Source: Syntrophomonadaceae bacterium
Lineage (GTDB): Bacteria > Bacillota > Dethiobacteria > DTU022
Reading direction: 5' to 3'
Assembly: GCA_003552365.1 (NCBI GenBank)
Contig: PUKR01000019.1
Coordinates: forward strand, 1-19,867
DNA length: 19,867 bases
This document shows positions 5,198-13,939 of this stretch, piece after piece. Within the stretch, counting starts at the first letter, position 1; each line of letters begins with the position of its first letter. The notes under the pieces are model-generated. The model did not search any database and was not told the origin of the DNA. It saw nothing but the letters and a program-made list of their open reading frames with translations. Both the position numbers and the translations under genes were made by a program.

Positions 5198-7099
5198 ATG
5201 GGTAAAGCGATAGGTATTGACCTTGGAACAACATTTTCCGCAGTTGCAGCCATAGAAGGCGGCAAAGCGGAAATCATAACCAACGCAGAAGGAGCAAGAA
5301 CTACTCCTTCGGTTGTAGCATTTAAAAAGGATAGTGGAGAAAGGTTGCTCGGGCAGGTAGCCCGCAGGCAGGCTGCCTTGAATCCTGAACGGACCCTTTT
5401 CTCGGTGAAGCGCTTTATCGGGCGCAATTACGACGAAGTAGAGGCGGAACGCCATAACGTTCCTTACCAGGTCGTAGCCGGCCCAAACAATGCCGTGCGC
5501 TTCAAAGTCGACGACAAGGAATTCGCCCCGGAGGAAATCTCGGCCATGATCTTGAGGAAACTGGTCGATGATGCTTCCGCACACCTGGGCGAAAAAATAA
5601 CCGATGCTGTAATTACGGTGCCTGCATACTTTAACGACGCTCAGCGTCAAGCTACCAAAGACGCCGGTAAGATTGCCGGTTTAAATGTGCAGCGGATCAT
5701 CAACGAGCCGACTGCCGCTTCAATGGCTTACGGGCTTGACAAAAAGGAAAACGAGACCATCCTGGTTTTTGACTTAGGAGGCGGCACTTTCGACGTATCG
5801 ATCTTAGAAGTAGGCGAAGGCGTATTCGAAGTTAAGTCAACCCATGGTGACAGCCACCTGGGCGGTGACAACTTCGATAAAGCTATCGTCGATCACCTGG
5901 CTGACGAGTTTAAGCGAGACCAGGGAATTGACCTGCGTGAAGACAGGCAAGCCCTGCAAAGGTTGATCGAGGCTTCAGAGAAGGCAAAAATTGAACTTTC
6001 TTCAACCATGGAGACTCAAATCAGTGTGCCTTTTATTACCGCTGATGCCAGCGGGCCGAAACACCTCGACACCAAGTTAACCAGGGCCAAGTTCGATGAT
6101 TTGACTCACCACCTGGTTGAACGCTGCCGTCAGCCGATAAAAAATGCTTTAAGTGATGCCAGGCTGACTGAAAAAGACATTGACGAAGTAATCCTGGTCG
6201 GCGGTTCTACCCGGATTCCCGCAGTGCAGAAACTGGTCAGGGATATAATCGACAAAGAACCGAACCAGAGCGTTAACCCGGACGAAGTTGTCGCACTGGG
6301 CGCCGCAATTCAGGCCGGTGTGCTCGGAGGAGAAATGGACGACGTGGTACTGCTTGACGTAACGCCGCTCTCTTTAGGGGTAGAAACCCTGGGTGGCGTT
6401 ATGACCAAGATAATCGAACGCAATACCACCATTCCAACCCGGCACAGCGAAGTCTTTTCAACAGCAGAAGACAACCAGCCGGCCGTGGACATCCATGTCC
6501 TGCAGGGTGAAAGGGAACTGGCCAAAGACAACCGTTCTCTGGGTCAGTTCAAGCTGGAGGGAATCCCCCCTGCTCCACGCGGCATGCCGCAGATCGAAGT
6601 TACCTTTGACCTTGACGCCAACGGCATCTTGAATGTCAGCGCGAAAGACAAGGGAACCGGCAAAGAACAGTCGATTACAATCAGCGGTTCAACCAACCTT
6701 GAGCAAGGCGAAATTGAAAGAATGGTCGACGAAGCAGAAAAATACAGCGAAGAAGACAAAAAACGCCGCCAGGAAATCGAGGAGCGCAACCAGGCAGACA
6801 GCCTGGCCTACCAGGTTGAACGCCAGCTTTCGGAGCTTGGCGAGAGCATCCCAGCCGACGAAAAAGAAAGAATCGAAAAACTAATTAACGACCTGAGAGA
6901 GGCAGTTAAAAACGAAGAACCGATAGATAAGGTGCGCAACCTGCACAGCGAACTGCAGCAGGCCGCACACTCCCTGTCGGAAACTGCTTACCAGCAAACA
7001 GCAGCCGGCGGAGAAGGCCAGCAGCAGTCAACTGGCAGTTCGGCAGGCGAAGGCGGCAGTGACGAAGACGTTGTTGATGCCGACTATGAAGAGCAGTAA
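5198..7099 (+). CDS. dnaK: Chaperone DnaK (Hsp70)
   Basis: An ATP-driven Hsp70 chaperone that folds and refolds cytoplasmic proteins together with DnaJ and GrpE. The 633-residue protein is complete: phosphate-1 motif GIDLGTTFSAVA near the start, phosphate-2 motif VFDLGGGTFDVS near residue 195, adenosine motif ILVGGSTRIPAVQ near 340, the hydrophobic interdomain linker VVLLDVTPLSLG, the beta substrate-binding domain and a helical lid. The tail is Gly/Ser/Gln-rich and ends DADYEEQ. The segment around residues 85-110 contains the extra stretch that Bacillus and Clostridium DnaK usually lack. I chose the ATG at 5198, with GAGGTG 6 bases upstream; an in-frame GTG at 5189 lies inside that ribosome binding site. 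It is the first gene of the chaperone operon. Confidence 0.97.
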   Translation: MGKAIGIDLGTTFSAVAAIEGGKAEIITNAEGARTTPSVVAFKKDSGERLLGQVARRQAALNPERTLFSVKRFIGRNYDEVEAERHNVPYQVVAGPNNAVRFKVDDKEFAPEEISAMILRKLVDDASAHLGEKITDAVITVPAYFNDAQRQATKDAGKIAGLNVQRIINEPTAASMAYGLDKKENETILVFDLGGGTFDVSILEVGEGVFEVKSTHGDSHLGGDNFDKAIVDHLADEFKRDQGIDLREDRQALQRLIEASEKAKIELSSTMETQISVPFITADASGPKHLDTKLTRAKFDDLTHHLVERCRQPIKNALSDARLTEKDIDEVILVGGSTRIPAVQKLVRDIIDKEPNQSVNPDEVVALGAAIQAGVLGGEMDDVVLLDVTPLSLGVETLGGVMTKIIERNTTIPTRHSEVFSTAEDNQPAVDIHVLQGERELAKDNRSLGQFKLEGIPPAPRGMPQIEVTFDLDANGILNVSAKDKGTGKEQSITISGSTNLEQGEIERMVDEAEKYSEEDKKRRQEIEERNQADSLAYQVERQLSELGESIPADEKERIEKLINDLREAVKNEEPIDKVRNLHSELQQAAHSLSETAYQQTAAGGEGQQQSTGSSAGEGGSDEDVVDADYEEQ

Positions 7100-7141
7100 A
7101 CCAAGATCACTAACCGCAGTTTAGCGGTGAAAGGTTCACAG

Positions 7142-7181
7142 GCAGGGCCGGTGTAGAGAACCTTATTCCGGCCCTGCTTTT
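7142..7181 (+). terminator. Intrinsic terminator between dnaK and grpE
   Basis: A perfect 10-bp stem (GCAGGGCCGG 7142-7151 with CCGGCCCTGC 7168-7177) with a 16-base loop is followed by TTTT. It lies 42 bases after the dnaK stop and before the grpE ribosome binding site. It probably lets only part of transcription continue, so DnaK is made in excess over its cofactors. Confidence 0.75.
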
Positions 7182-7207
7182 AGAACCATGAAGTTGGAGG
7201 TATAGAT

Positions 7208-7879
7208 ATGAAAAAAAGAAACAAAAACTATGATAAGGAACATACAGAAAAAAAGCAGAGTAATGCTCAGAGGGAAGAGCAGGGAAAAAACAACGATTAT
7301 ACCAGTGATCCAGGAAACAATGGTGCTGTAAAAAGTGACCATAAAGAACAGCCGGAACAAACTAAAGCATGGTTTGAAGAAAAGCCCGATCCGGAAGAAG
7401 AGATAGATTCCCTGCGCCGGGAGCTGGAAGAAGAAAAGCAAAAGCACATCCGCACCCGGGCAGATTTAGATAATTTGCGCAAACGGATGGAGCGGGAGAA
7501 AGAAAACCAGAGGCTCCATGCCAAAAAAGAAATATTGCTTGACCTGCTTACTTTTTTAGATTACTTTGACCAAGCCAGAAAACAGGTCCAGGATCCGGCC
7601 GCGGCCGAAGGTATCAACATAATGGCCCGGCAGTTCTACGACCTTTTATATAAACACGGGGTCAGGCCTGTCAATTGCCTGGGGAAACCTTTTGACCCCG
7701 AAGATCAGGAAGGAATCGGCTACATAGATACCGACCAGTACCCGGAAGGCTGCGTTGCTGAAGAAATAACCACCGGCTACAAGTTAGGGGATACTTTGCT
7801 TAAGCCGGCCCGGGTCATGGTGGCAAGAAAGCCTGATGGGCAGGCAGAAGAAAATGAAAAAGAAAACAACAACGAATAA
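7208..7879 (+). CDS. grpE: Nucleotide exchange factor GrpE
   Basis: The cofactor that releases ADP from DnaK. The 223-residue protein has a long, charged, probably disordered N-terminus (1-60), a dimerising coiled coil (about 62-115, including RADLDNLRKRMEREKE) and the C-terminal beta domain with the family motif GKPFDPEDQEGIGY, ending in TTGYKLGDTLLKPARVMVA. The N-terminal extension, rich in Lys, Asn, Gln and Glu, is longer than usual. The ATG at 7208 has GGAGG 9 bases upstream. It follows the intrinsic terminator after dnaK and lies 27 bases before dnaJ. Confidence 0.96.
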   Translation: MKKRNKNYDKEHTEKKQSNAQREEQGKNNDYTSDPGNNGAVKSDHKEQPEQTKAWFEEKPDPEEEIDSLRRELEEEKQKHIRTRADLDNLRKRMEREKENQRLHAKKEILLDLLTFLDYFDQARKQVQDPAAAEGINIMARQFYDLLYKHGVRPVNCLGKPFDPEDQEGIGYIDTDQYPEGCVAEEITTGYKLGDTLLKPARVMVARKPDGQAEENEKENNNE

Positions 7880-7906
7880 TAGATCGTTCTAGTTGGGGGA
7901 ATTGGT

Positions 7907-8974
7907 ATGTCAGTAAAATTTCAAGATTACTATGAAATCCTGGGCGTTGATCGCAACGCCTCGGAAAAAGAAATAAAGAGCGCCTACCGGAAACTGGCCC
8001 GGAAGTGGCACCCTGACCTGCACCCGGCCGGTGAAAAGGAAAAGGCTGAAGAAGAATTTAAAAAAATCAACGAAGCTTATGAAGTCCTAATCGACCCGGA
8101 AAAACGTAAACGCTACGATCAGCTGGGTAGCCAGTGGAAATCCGGCCAGGACTTCTCCGGGTTCCAGCAGGGACAACCCGGGATGGACGGCGTGCATTTT
8201 TACACATCCGGTGATTTTGGCAGCGGTGGCTTTGAAGACGTTTTCGGCGGTGGCTTCAGTGACTTTTTCAAGATGTTCTTCGGTGAAGGCGCCGCAGCAG
8301 GAGCCACCGGGGCCGCGGGAAGAACCGGCAGGGCCGGTCGCCGGGCCCAGCGTGGCCCCATCAAAGGCGAAGATGTGGAAAGCGAAATAGAATTAAGCAT
8401 TGAGGAAGCTTACAAAGGCACAACCAAATCAATCCGGGTCAGCGGCAGCGCCGTCTGTGCCCAGTGTGGTGGTGCAGGAACCAGCGGGCGCGGTTTTTGC
8501 CCGCAGTGCGGCGGCACCGGTTCAGTGCCAGATGAAAAAACACTGGACGTCCGGGTTCCCCCCGGAGTTAAGGAAGGCAGCCGGATCCGCTTGAAAGGGC
8601 AGGGCGGCAGCGGCCTGGGAGGCGCACAAAAAGGCGACCTTTTCTTGAAAGTACGCTTAAAGCCGCATCCCAAGTTCAGGCTTAAAGGAAACGACATCGA
8701 AACAGATGCCGTAATCCGGCCCGACCAGGCGCTGTTTGGCGATAAAATCCCGGTGGATACCCTTGACGGTAAGGTTAACCTTAAGGTGCCGCCGGATAGC
8801 CGCAGCGGCAATAAGCTGCGCTTGCGCGGTAAAGGATTCCCCGGAAAGAATAAATCCCGCGGGGATCAATACGTGCGACTGGTAATAGACACTCCGCCTG
8901 ATTTAACAGGTGAGGAAAAGGACCTTTACAAAAAGCTCTACGACATGCGGAAAAGCGGGGTGGATTCAGAATGA
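7907..8974 (+). CDS. dnaJ: DnaJ-type co-chaperone with a half zinc-finger region
   Basis: An Hsp40 that delivers clients to DnaK and stimulates its ATPase. The J domain (6-72) carries the essential HPD at 35-37, followed by a Gly/Phe-rich linker (about 80-145) and the two C-terminal beta domains (155-345). Between them, where classical DnaJ has four CxxCxGxG repeats and two zinc sites, this protein has only two: CAQCGGAG (184-191) and CPQCGGTG (198-205), enough for one zinc. It is therefore intermediate between DnaJ and the zinc-free CbpA type, and at 355 residues slightly short for DnaJ. A GGGGGA ribosome binding site precedes the ATG. It overlaps the next gene by 4 bases (ATGA). Confidence 0.93.
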   Translation: MSVKFQDYYEILGVDRNASEKEIKSAYRKLARKWHPDLHPAGEKEKAEEEFKKINEAYEVLIDPEKRKRYDQLGSQWKSGQDFSGFQQGQPGMDGVHFYTSGDFGSGGFEDVFGGGFSDFFKMFFGEGAAAGATGAAGRTGRAGRRAQRGPIKGEDVESEIELSIEEAYKGTTKSIRVSGSAVCAQCGGAGTSGRGFCPQCGGTGSVPDEKTLDVRVPPGVKEGSRIRLKGQGGSGLGGAQKGDLFLKVRLKPHPKFRLKGNDIETDAVIRPDQALFGDKIPVDTLDGKVNLKVPPDSRSGNKLRLRGKGFPGKNKSRGDQYVRLVIDTPPDLTGEEKDLYKKLYDMRKSGVDSE

Positions 8975-9261
8975 AGCTGATTCGAGTCCACTGTCACACC
9001 GATGTAGGCGAAAAGGTCACAGAATGCCGGGTGCAGTATCATCCCGATATTTTAAGCCTTTACGAAGAACTGGGAATTATTAGCATTGATGAAGACCAAA
9101 CCATACCTTATGAAGATTTGCGCCGCTTGAACAAGGCTCTTCGCCTGAAAAGAAAACTTGGCGTGAACACGGTGGGCGCAACCATAATTGTGGATTTGCT
9201 GGACAAAATAGAAAATATGGAAGACGAAATTGAACGTCTGCGAAAAAAAGTAGGTGAATAG
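8971..9261 (+). CDS. Small MerR-like chaperone modulator (CbpM/HspR-like)
   Basis: A 96-residue protein in the place that hspR or cbpM occupies in many dnaK-grpE-dnaJ-clpB operons. The central part, HPDILSLYEELGII (24-37), resembles the second helix of a MerR domain (HPxTLRxYExLGLI). It is followed by PYEDLRRLNKALRLKRKLGVNTVGA and a C-terminal coiled coil (DKIENMEDEIERLRKKV). The first helix of the usual HTH, normally VAxLAGV, is not recognisable, which favours a CbpM-like role (binding the J domain of the adjacent co-chaperone) over classical HspR repression. DNA binding cannot be excluded. The start overlaps the dnaJ stop, and the stop is 2 bases before clpB. Confidence 0.75.
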   Translation: MKLIRVHCHTDVGEKVTECRVQYHPDILSLYEELGIISIDEDQTIPYEDLRRLNKALRLKRKLGVNTVGATIIVDLLDKIENMEDEIERLRKKVGE

Positions 9262-9263
9262 AT

Positions 9264-11885
9264 ATGGACTTAGAACGTTTAACCAACAAAACCAGGGAAG
9301 CTTTAAATACAGCCCAGGAAATTGCAGTTAACAGGGGGCACCAGGTAGTGGGGCCTAAACACCTGTTACTGGCAATGCTTGAGCAGGAAGAAGGCCTGGC
9401 CGACCGTTTCCTGGAGCATGCGGAAGTGGATGTAAAAGCATTCAAAGAAGAGCTTGAAAAACAGGTAAATGCCATGCCGCAGGTTTCCGGTTACGACGGC
9501 CCCCTGCAGATGAGCTCTTCCATGGCCAGGGTTCTTTCCAAAGCCGAGCAGGAAGCAAAACAGCTTAAAGACGAGTATGTAAGTGTGGAGCACCTGCTCC
9601 TGGCCTTAACCGAAGCAGGAGACGATGATGTAAAAAAACTGTTCGGTAAATATAACCTGGACCGCAATAAGCTTTTAAACTCGCTGAAGACAGTGCGAGG
9701 CAGCCAGCGGGTAACCAGCGATAACCCGGAAGAAACTTATGAAGCCCTGATGCGTTACGGAAGGGACTTAACCGACCTGGCTTACCGGGGCAAGCTTGAC
9801 CCGGTTATCGGCCGTGACGACGAAATCCGCCGGGTGATGGAAATCTTATCCCGACGGACTAAAAACAACCCGGTTTTAATCGGGGATGCCGGGGTCGGCA
9901 AAACGGCCATAGCCGAAGGTTTGGCCCGGAGAATTGTCGCCGGCGACGTCCCCGAAGGGCTAAAAGATAAAAAAGTAATTGCTTTAGACATGGGCGCCAT
10001 AGTTTCAGGCGCGAAATATCGCGGTGAATTTGAAGAAAGGCTTAAAGCCGTTTTGAAAGAAGTTCAGGATGCGGAAGGAAGGATTATTCTTTTCATAGAC
10101 GAACTGCATACCGTGGTCGGCGCCGGTGCCGCCGAGGGCGGCATGGATGCCAGCAACCTGCTGAAGCCGATGCTGGCCCGGGGTGAGCTGCAGTGTATTG
10201 GCGCGACTACCATTACCGAATACAGGAAGTATATTGAAAAAGACGCCGCCCTGGAAAGGCGCTTCCAGCAGGTACAGATAAACCAGCCTTCCGTGGAGGA
10301 TACTATCTCGATCCTTCGCGGGTTAAAAGAACGCTACGAAGTGCACCACGGGGTGCGGATCCAGGACAGCGCGCTGATTGCAGCGGCAGTTTTATCAGAC
10401 CGCTATATCAGCGACCGTTTTCTGCCTGATAAGGCTATCGATTTGGTAGACGAAGCCGCTGCCCACCTGCGTACCCAGATCGACAGCATGCCCGCGGCTT
10501 TAGACGAGATTACCCGCCGGGTGATGCAGCTTGAGATCGAAGAAGCGGCCCTGAACAAGGAAAAAGACAAAGCCTCCCAGGAGCGCCTTGAAAAACTGCG
10601 GGAAGAGCTGGCCGAATTACGCAGCCAGGCCGATGCGATGAAAGCGCAATGGCAGACTGAAAAGCAATCCATTGCCAGGGTGCGTCAGCTCAAAAGAGAG
10701 ATTGATGAAGTGCGCACCGAAATCGAAAAGGCTGAACGGGAGTACGATTTAAACAGGGCTGCCGAACTGAAGTACGGACGTTTAAACGAACTGGAAAGAC
10801 GCCTGCAGTCCGAGGAAGAACACCTGGCCAAGAAGCAGAAAGAAAACATGCTTTTAAACGAAGAAGTAAGTGAAACCGAAATTGCCCGGGTGGTTAACCG
10901 CTGGACCGGTATTCCGGTCAGCCGCCTGCTCGAAGGCGAGCGCGAGAAACTGGTTCGCCTGGATGAAATTCTACATGAAAGGGTTATCGGGCAGGATGAA
11001 GCGGTTAGAGCGGTTGCCGATGCCGTACTCAGGTCTCGCAGCGGGGTCAAAGACCCCAACCGCCCGGTGGGAAGCTTCATCTTCCTGGGGCCCACCGGGG
11101 TTGGTAAAACCGAACTGGCCCGGACCCTGGCCGAGGCTTTATTCGACGACGAACGCAACATGATCCGCCTGGACATGTCTGAATATATGGAAAAACACAC
11201 CGTAGCGCGGCTGATCGGCGCTCCGCCGGGATATGTCGGCTACGAGGAAGGCGGCCAGCTAACCGAAGCAGTCAGGCGCAAACCGTATAGTGTGATTCTC
11301 TTTGATGAAATCGAAAAGGCGCACCATGACGTCTTCAACGCCATGCTGCAGATTTTGGATGACGGCCGCCTGACCGACGGTAAAGGAAGAACCATTAATT
11401 TCAGGAATACAATCCTGATCATGACTTCCAACATCGGCAGCCAGGAGATCCTGTCTTTCCACGAAAAAGGCGGCAGCTATGAAGAGATGAAAAGTGCCGT
11501 CCTGGGCCTTTTAAGGCAGCATTTCCGCCCGGAGTTTTTAAACCGGGTCGATGAAACCATCGTATTCCGGGCCCTGGAGCAAGACCAAATCCACAGCATA
11601 GCCGAGCTGCTTCTCAGCAGGCTTGCCGAGCGCCTGGCCGACACCTCAGATCTTAACCTGCAGTGGAATGACGAAGCAGTTGCCTACCTTGCTGAGAAGG
11701 GTTACGATCCTGCTTTCGGAGCCAGGCCGCTTAAACGGGTAATTCAAAACGAAGTGGAAACTCCGCTATCGCGACAGATAATTGCCGGCGATTTAAGCAC
11801 CGGGGCTCCGGTTTTTATCAGCAAAGGGACAGACGCCCTTGAATTCGGGCAAACCGGTGAAACCAAAGAAACGGAGCAGGCGTAA
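9264..11885 (+). CDS. clpB: Disaggregase ClpB (Hsp100)
   Basis: A hexameric AAA+ disaggregase that pulls proteins from aggregates with DnaK/DnaJ/GrpE. The 873-residue protein is complete: N-domain of two Clp repeats (1-145), first ATPase domain with Walker A GDAGVGKT (207-214, where GEPGVGKT is usual) and Walker B ILFIDELH, a long coiled-coil middle domain (about 405-530) characteristic of ClpB rather than ClpA or ClpC, and second ATPase domain with GPTGVGKT (609-616), the pore loop GYVGYEEGG and Walker B VILFDEIEKAH. The family motif FRPEFLNRVDE is present. AGGTGA overlapping the end of the upstream gene serves as ribosome binding site. It is the last gene of the heat-shock operon. Confidence 0.97.
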   Translation: MDLERLTNKTREALNTAQEIAVNRGHQVVGPKHLLLAMLEQEEGLADRFLEHAEVDVKAFKEELEKQVNAMPQVSGYDGPLQMSSSMARVLSKAEQEAKQLKDEYVSVEHLLLALTEAGDDDVKKLFGKYNLDRNKLLNSLKTVRGSQRVTSDNPEETYEALMRYGRDLTDLAYRGKLDPVIGRDDEIRRVMEILSRRTKNNPVLIGDAGVGKTAIAEGLARRIVAGDVPEGLKDKKVIALDMGAIVSGAKYRGEFEERLKAVLKEVQDAEGRIILFIDELHTVVGAGAAEGGMDASNLLKPMLARGELQCIGATTITEYRKYIEKDAALERRFQQVQINQPSVEDTISILRGLKERYEVHHGVRIQDSALIAAAVLSDRYISDRFLPDKAIDLVDEAAAHLRTQIDSMPAALDEITRRVMQLEIEEAALNKEKDKASQERLEKLREELAELRSQADAMKAQWQTEKQSIARVRQLKREIDEVRTEIEKAEREYDLNRAAELKYGRLNELERRLQSEEEHLAKKQKENMLLNEEVSETEIARVVNRWTGIPVSRLLEGEREKLVRLDEILHERVIGQDEAVRAVADAVLRSRSGVKDPNRPVGSFIFLGPTGVGKTELARTLAEALFDDERNMIRLDMSEYMEKHTVARLIGAPPGYVGYEEGGQLTEAVRRKPYSVILFDEIEKAHHDVFNAMLQILDDGRLTDGKGRTINFRNTILIMTSNIGSQEILSFHEKGGSYEEMKSAVLGLLRQHFRPEFLNRVDETIVFRALEQDQIHSIAELLLSRLAERLADTSDLNLQWNDEAVAYLAEKGYDPAFGARPLKRVIQNEVETPLSRQIIAGDLSTGAPVFISKGTDALEFGQTGETKETEQA

Positions 11886-11903
11886 GCATAAGATAGTTAT
11901 TCG

Positions 11904-11939
11904 GGGGCTGTTATCCCTCCCGGGGAAACAGCCCCTTTT
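11904..11939 (+). terminator. Intrinsic terminator after clpB
   Basis: GGGGCTGTT (11904-11912) pairs perfectly with AACAGCCCC (11927-11935) and is followed by TTTT. It lies 18 bases after the clpB stop and closes the chaperone operon. The 122 bases from here to the next gene hold nothing else I can support. Confidence 0.88.
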
Positions 11940-12061
11940 GTATGACTTTCTAAACTTAATTTCCCGAGACAAACCTTTCTTCTTTCGTATTTTCTTCCGG
12001 GCAAATACCTACCGGGTTACTTTTTGAAGCCTCAACCAAGGTATATCACTGACAAATATAA

Positions 12062-12658
12062 TTACTGATCCACACTTGCTTCAACTTCGGCTATAAACTC
12101 TTTTCCCGCCCGGTATGCTTTTTCCCGGGCGCCGGGGTCTTTTGCTACCGCTTTTTTTTCATCATAGCCCCGCAAGGCGAGGCTGCCGGAAAACTTGTGG
12201 TTAATGTTGACAAAAAAGACTTTAATGATCTCAATGGCGTTTTCACAGTAGCGCTCACGCTCAAGGGCGCCTACACAGATGAAAAAGCCCCGCCGCCTGG
12301 GTTGATCCGGTATAAAAGGAGTTTTCAAATTAAACTTGGCATGCCACCAGCACTGGAAACGGTCAATAAACATTTTAAGCTGGGCATTTAAAGAACCGAA
12401 GGTGACCGGACTGGCTATAACCAGGGCGTCCGCATTGATCATTTTAGGGTAAATTTCCTGCATATCGTCCTTCAATATACAGCGCCCATCCTTGGCGCAG
12501 GCATCGCAGGCCTGGCAGGGTTTAAAATTCATACTGTTAATCCGAATTAATTCCACTTGCCAGCCTGATTCTTCCGCCGCCCGGCAGAATTCGTTCAAAA
12601 GCGTTTCACTATTGCCGTTACGGCGCGGGCTGGAAGCTACGGCAAGCAGCTTTTTCAA
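12062..12658 (-). CDS. Flavodoxin-fold iron-sulfur flavoprotein (Isf-like FMN reductase)
   Basis: A 198-residue NADPH-dependent FMN reductase/flavodoxin-family protein. The N-terminal strand and phosphate loop SSPRRNGNSETLL (9-21) bind the FMN phosphate, and SPVTFGSLNAQLKMFIDR is the usual second FMN-contact region. The cysteines at about 48-61, spaced C-x2-C-x2-C-x5-C in FKPCQACDACAKDGRCI, match the compact [4Fe-4S] motif of iron-sulfur flavoproteins such as Isf of Methanosarcina. It is probably a cytoplasmic two-electron/one-electron switch, perhaps reducing O2 or peroxide, but its partners are not evident. The start is TTG at 12656-12658, with AGGAGGGG about 7 bases upstream. It stands alone, convergent with clpB and divergent from the deacetylase gene. 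Confidence 0.87.
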   Translation of the reverse strand: MKKLLAVASSPRRNGNSETLLNEFCRAAEESGWQVELIRINSMNFKPCQACDACAKDGRCILKDDMQEIYPKMINADALVIASPVTFGSLNAQLKMFIDRFQCWWHAKFNLKTPFIPDQPRRRGFFICVGALERERYCENAIEIIKVFFVNINHKFSGSLALRGYDEKKAVAKDPGAREKAYRAGKEFIAEVEASVDQ

Positions 12659-12859
12659 AATTAGCCCCTCCTTTTTATTGATAATCTACCGGAAAGTTTA
12701 TTGCCTTGCTGTTTCCATAATTTATCTTTTACCTTTACTGCTCAGCCCTGGTGCATTTTGGAAAGGGCCGAGTAAATAACTATTGTCTTATATTCCTTAA
12801 TAGGTTACCATATAAGCGATTAAAAAGAAAATGTTATTTAGGGAAAGGAAAATTTTGCG

Positions 12860-13837
12860 ATGAGCAATGATTACCAGTATAATCAATCGAACTATAAAAA
12901 TAGCAGTAGCTATCATAACAGGCATGCCCGCCAGGCAAAAAAGAGGAAAGCAATGCGGATTACTTTATATGTAATGCTGCTCGGAATCATTGGGGCCCTT
13001 GCCGTATTCAGCGCAGGTCAGTACATGACGGTGCGGTCCCTTAAATCAGACCTTGATGCTTTGGAAAGCCGCTTTGAAGAAATTGAAGAGGAAAATCAGT
13101 GGCTGGAAAAAAAGTATGAAGAAATCTATGAAAAAAACCGGGAAATCATAGAGGAAAACGAAAAGCTGCGTGAAGAAAACAAGATGATGCGCTCTCAAAC
13201 CATTATCGAACATGGCAACCGCGATACAAATAAAGTAGCTTTGACCATTGATGACGGGGCCGGGGCAGATCTGACCCAGCGGGCCCTCGATTACTTTAAG
13301 GAATACGGGGTCCAGGCTACTCTTTTCCCCAAGGGAGATATTGTCGAGCGGCAGCCGGAAGTTTGGCAGAGAGCGGTAGATGAAGGCCATGAATTGGGCA
13401 ACCATACATACAGCCACCCCTTCCTCTCGACCTACTCCGATGAAGGCGTAGCCAGGGAATTAAGCGGTTGGCAGGAGGCTGTGGAAGAATCCTTAGGCTA
13501 CCCTTACCGCACTCTTTTCTTCAGGCCCCCCTACCGGGACGGTTATTCTTCCGGACAGGGCCATCACAGGGAAAGAATTCAGGATATCGTCGCAGAAAAG
13601 GGAATGTTTACCATACTTTGGGATATAGAGCTGCTTTATTCTTTAAGAAACACGGCTTACACCAGGGAAAATATTGCCAATTATGTCCTCGAAAACGCCA
13701 GGGGCGGCAGTATCGTTCTGCTGCATTTCGTCGAGGAAGATATCGCCGCACTCCCGGCAATTATCGAAGGTTTGCGTGAGCGCGGCCTGGAACCGGTTAC
13801 TTTAAGCGAAGTTCTTTTGGCGGAAGCGCAAAATTAA
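12860..13837 (+). CDS. Membrane-anchored polysaccharide deacetylase (NodB domain)
   Basis: A cell-surface carbohydrate esterase family 4 protein of 325 residues. A basic, Asn/Tyr/Ser-rich cytoplasmic start (1-32) leads to one transmembrane helix (about 33-54), a coiled coil rich in Glu and Lys (about 58-112), then the NodB domain (124-322). Catalytic motifs are TIDDG (129-133, with Asp131 as base and Asp132 as metal ligand; TFDDG is usual), the metal-binding HTYSH (H182, H186), RPPY (222-225), WDIE (254-257) and LLH (287-289). The probable substrate is peptidoglycan or another N-acetylated surface polymer. The coiled coil would hold the enzyme away from the membrane. GGAAAGG precedes the ATG. 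The Walker-like features of synthases are absent, so I infer deacetylation only from the motifs. Confidence 0.9.
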   Translation: MSNDYQYNQSNYKNSSSYHNRHARQAKKRKAMRITLYVMLLGIIGALAVFSAGQYMTVRSLKSDLDALESRFEEIEEENQWLEKKYEEIYEKNREIIEENEKLREENKMMRSQTIIEHGNRDTNKVALTIDDGAGADLTQRALDYFKEYGVQATLFPKGDIVERQPEVWQRAVDEGHELGNHTYSHPFLSTYSDEGVARELSGWQEAVEESLGYPYRTLFFRPPYRDGYSSGQGHHRERIQDIVAEKGMFTILWDIELLYSLRNTAYTRENIANYVLENARGGSIVLLHFVEEDIAALPAIIEGLRERGLEPVTLSEVLLAEAQN

Positions 13838-13881
13838 AGCCGGCCAATTCATTCACAAGAAATTGTTAAACCGGCTTTTTT
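13836..13881. terminator. Intrinsic terminator, probably bidirectional
   Basis: AAAGCCGG (13836-13843) pairs with CCGGCTTT (13871-13878), followed by Ts to 13881 on the plus strand. On the minus strand the stem is followed by a T-rich stretch, so it may also stop the convergent FMN-binding gene. The left arm overlaps the deacetylase stop codon. Confidence 0.75.
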
Positions 13882-13939
13882 GAACCCTATAAAAATTATT
13901 ATCTAATTAATCTCCGGGTAACCGCTTCTTCCTGTAAAT

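Noticed and set aside
9000..9260. Calling the MerR-like gene hspR
   Set aside because: The first helix of the HspR DNA-binding domain is not recognisable and no clear HAIR site is present, so only a general CbpM/HspR-like label is supported.
11839..12027. Small open frame across the clpB end and terminator
   Set aside because: It runs through the strong clpB terminator and has no start signal.
12492..12779. Plus-strand open frame antisense to the flavoprotein gene
   Set aside because: It is a shadow of the Isf-like gene with no ribosome binding site or family features.
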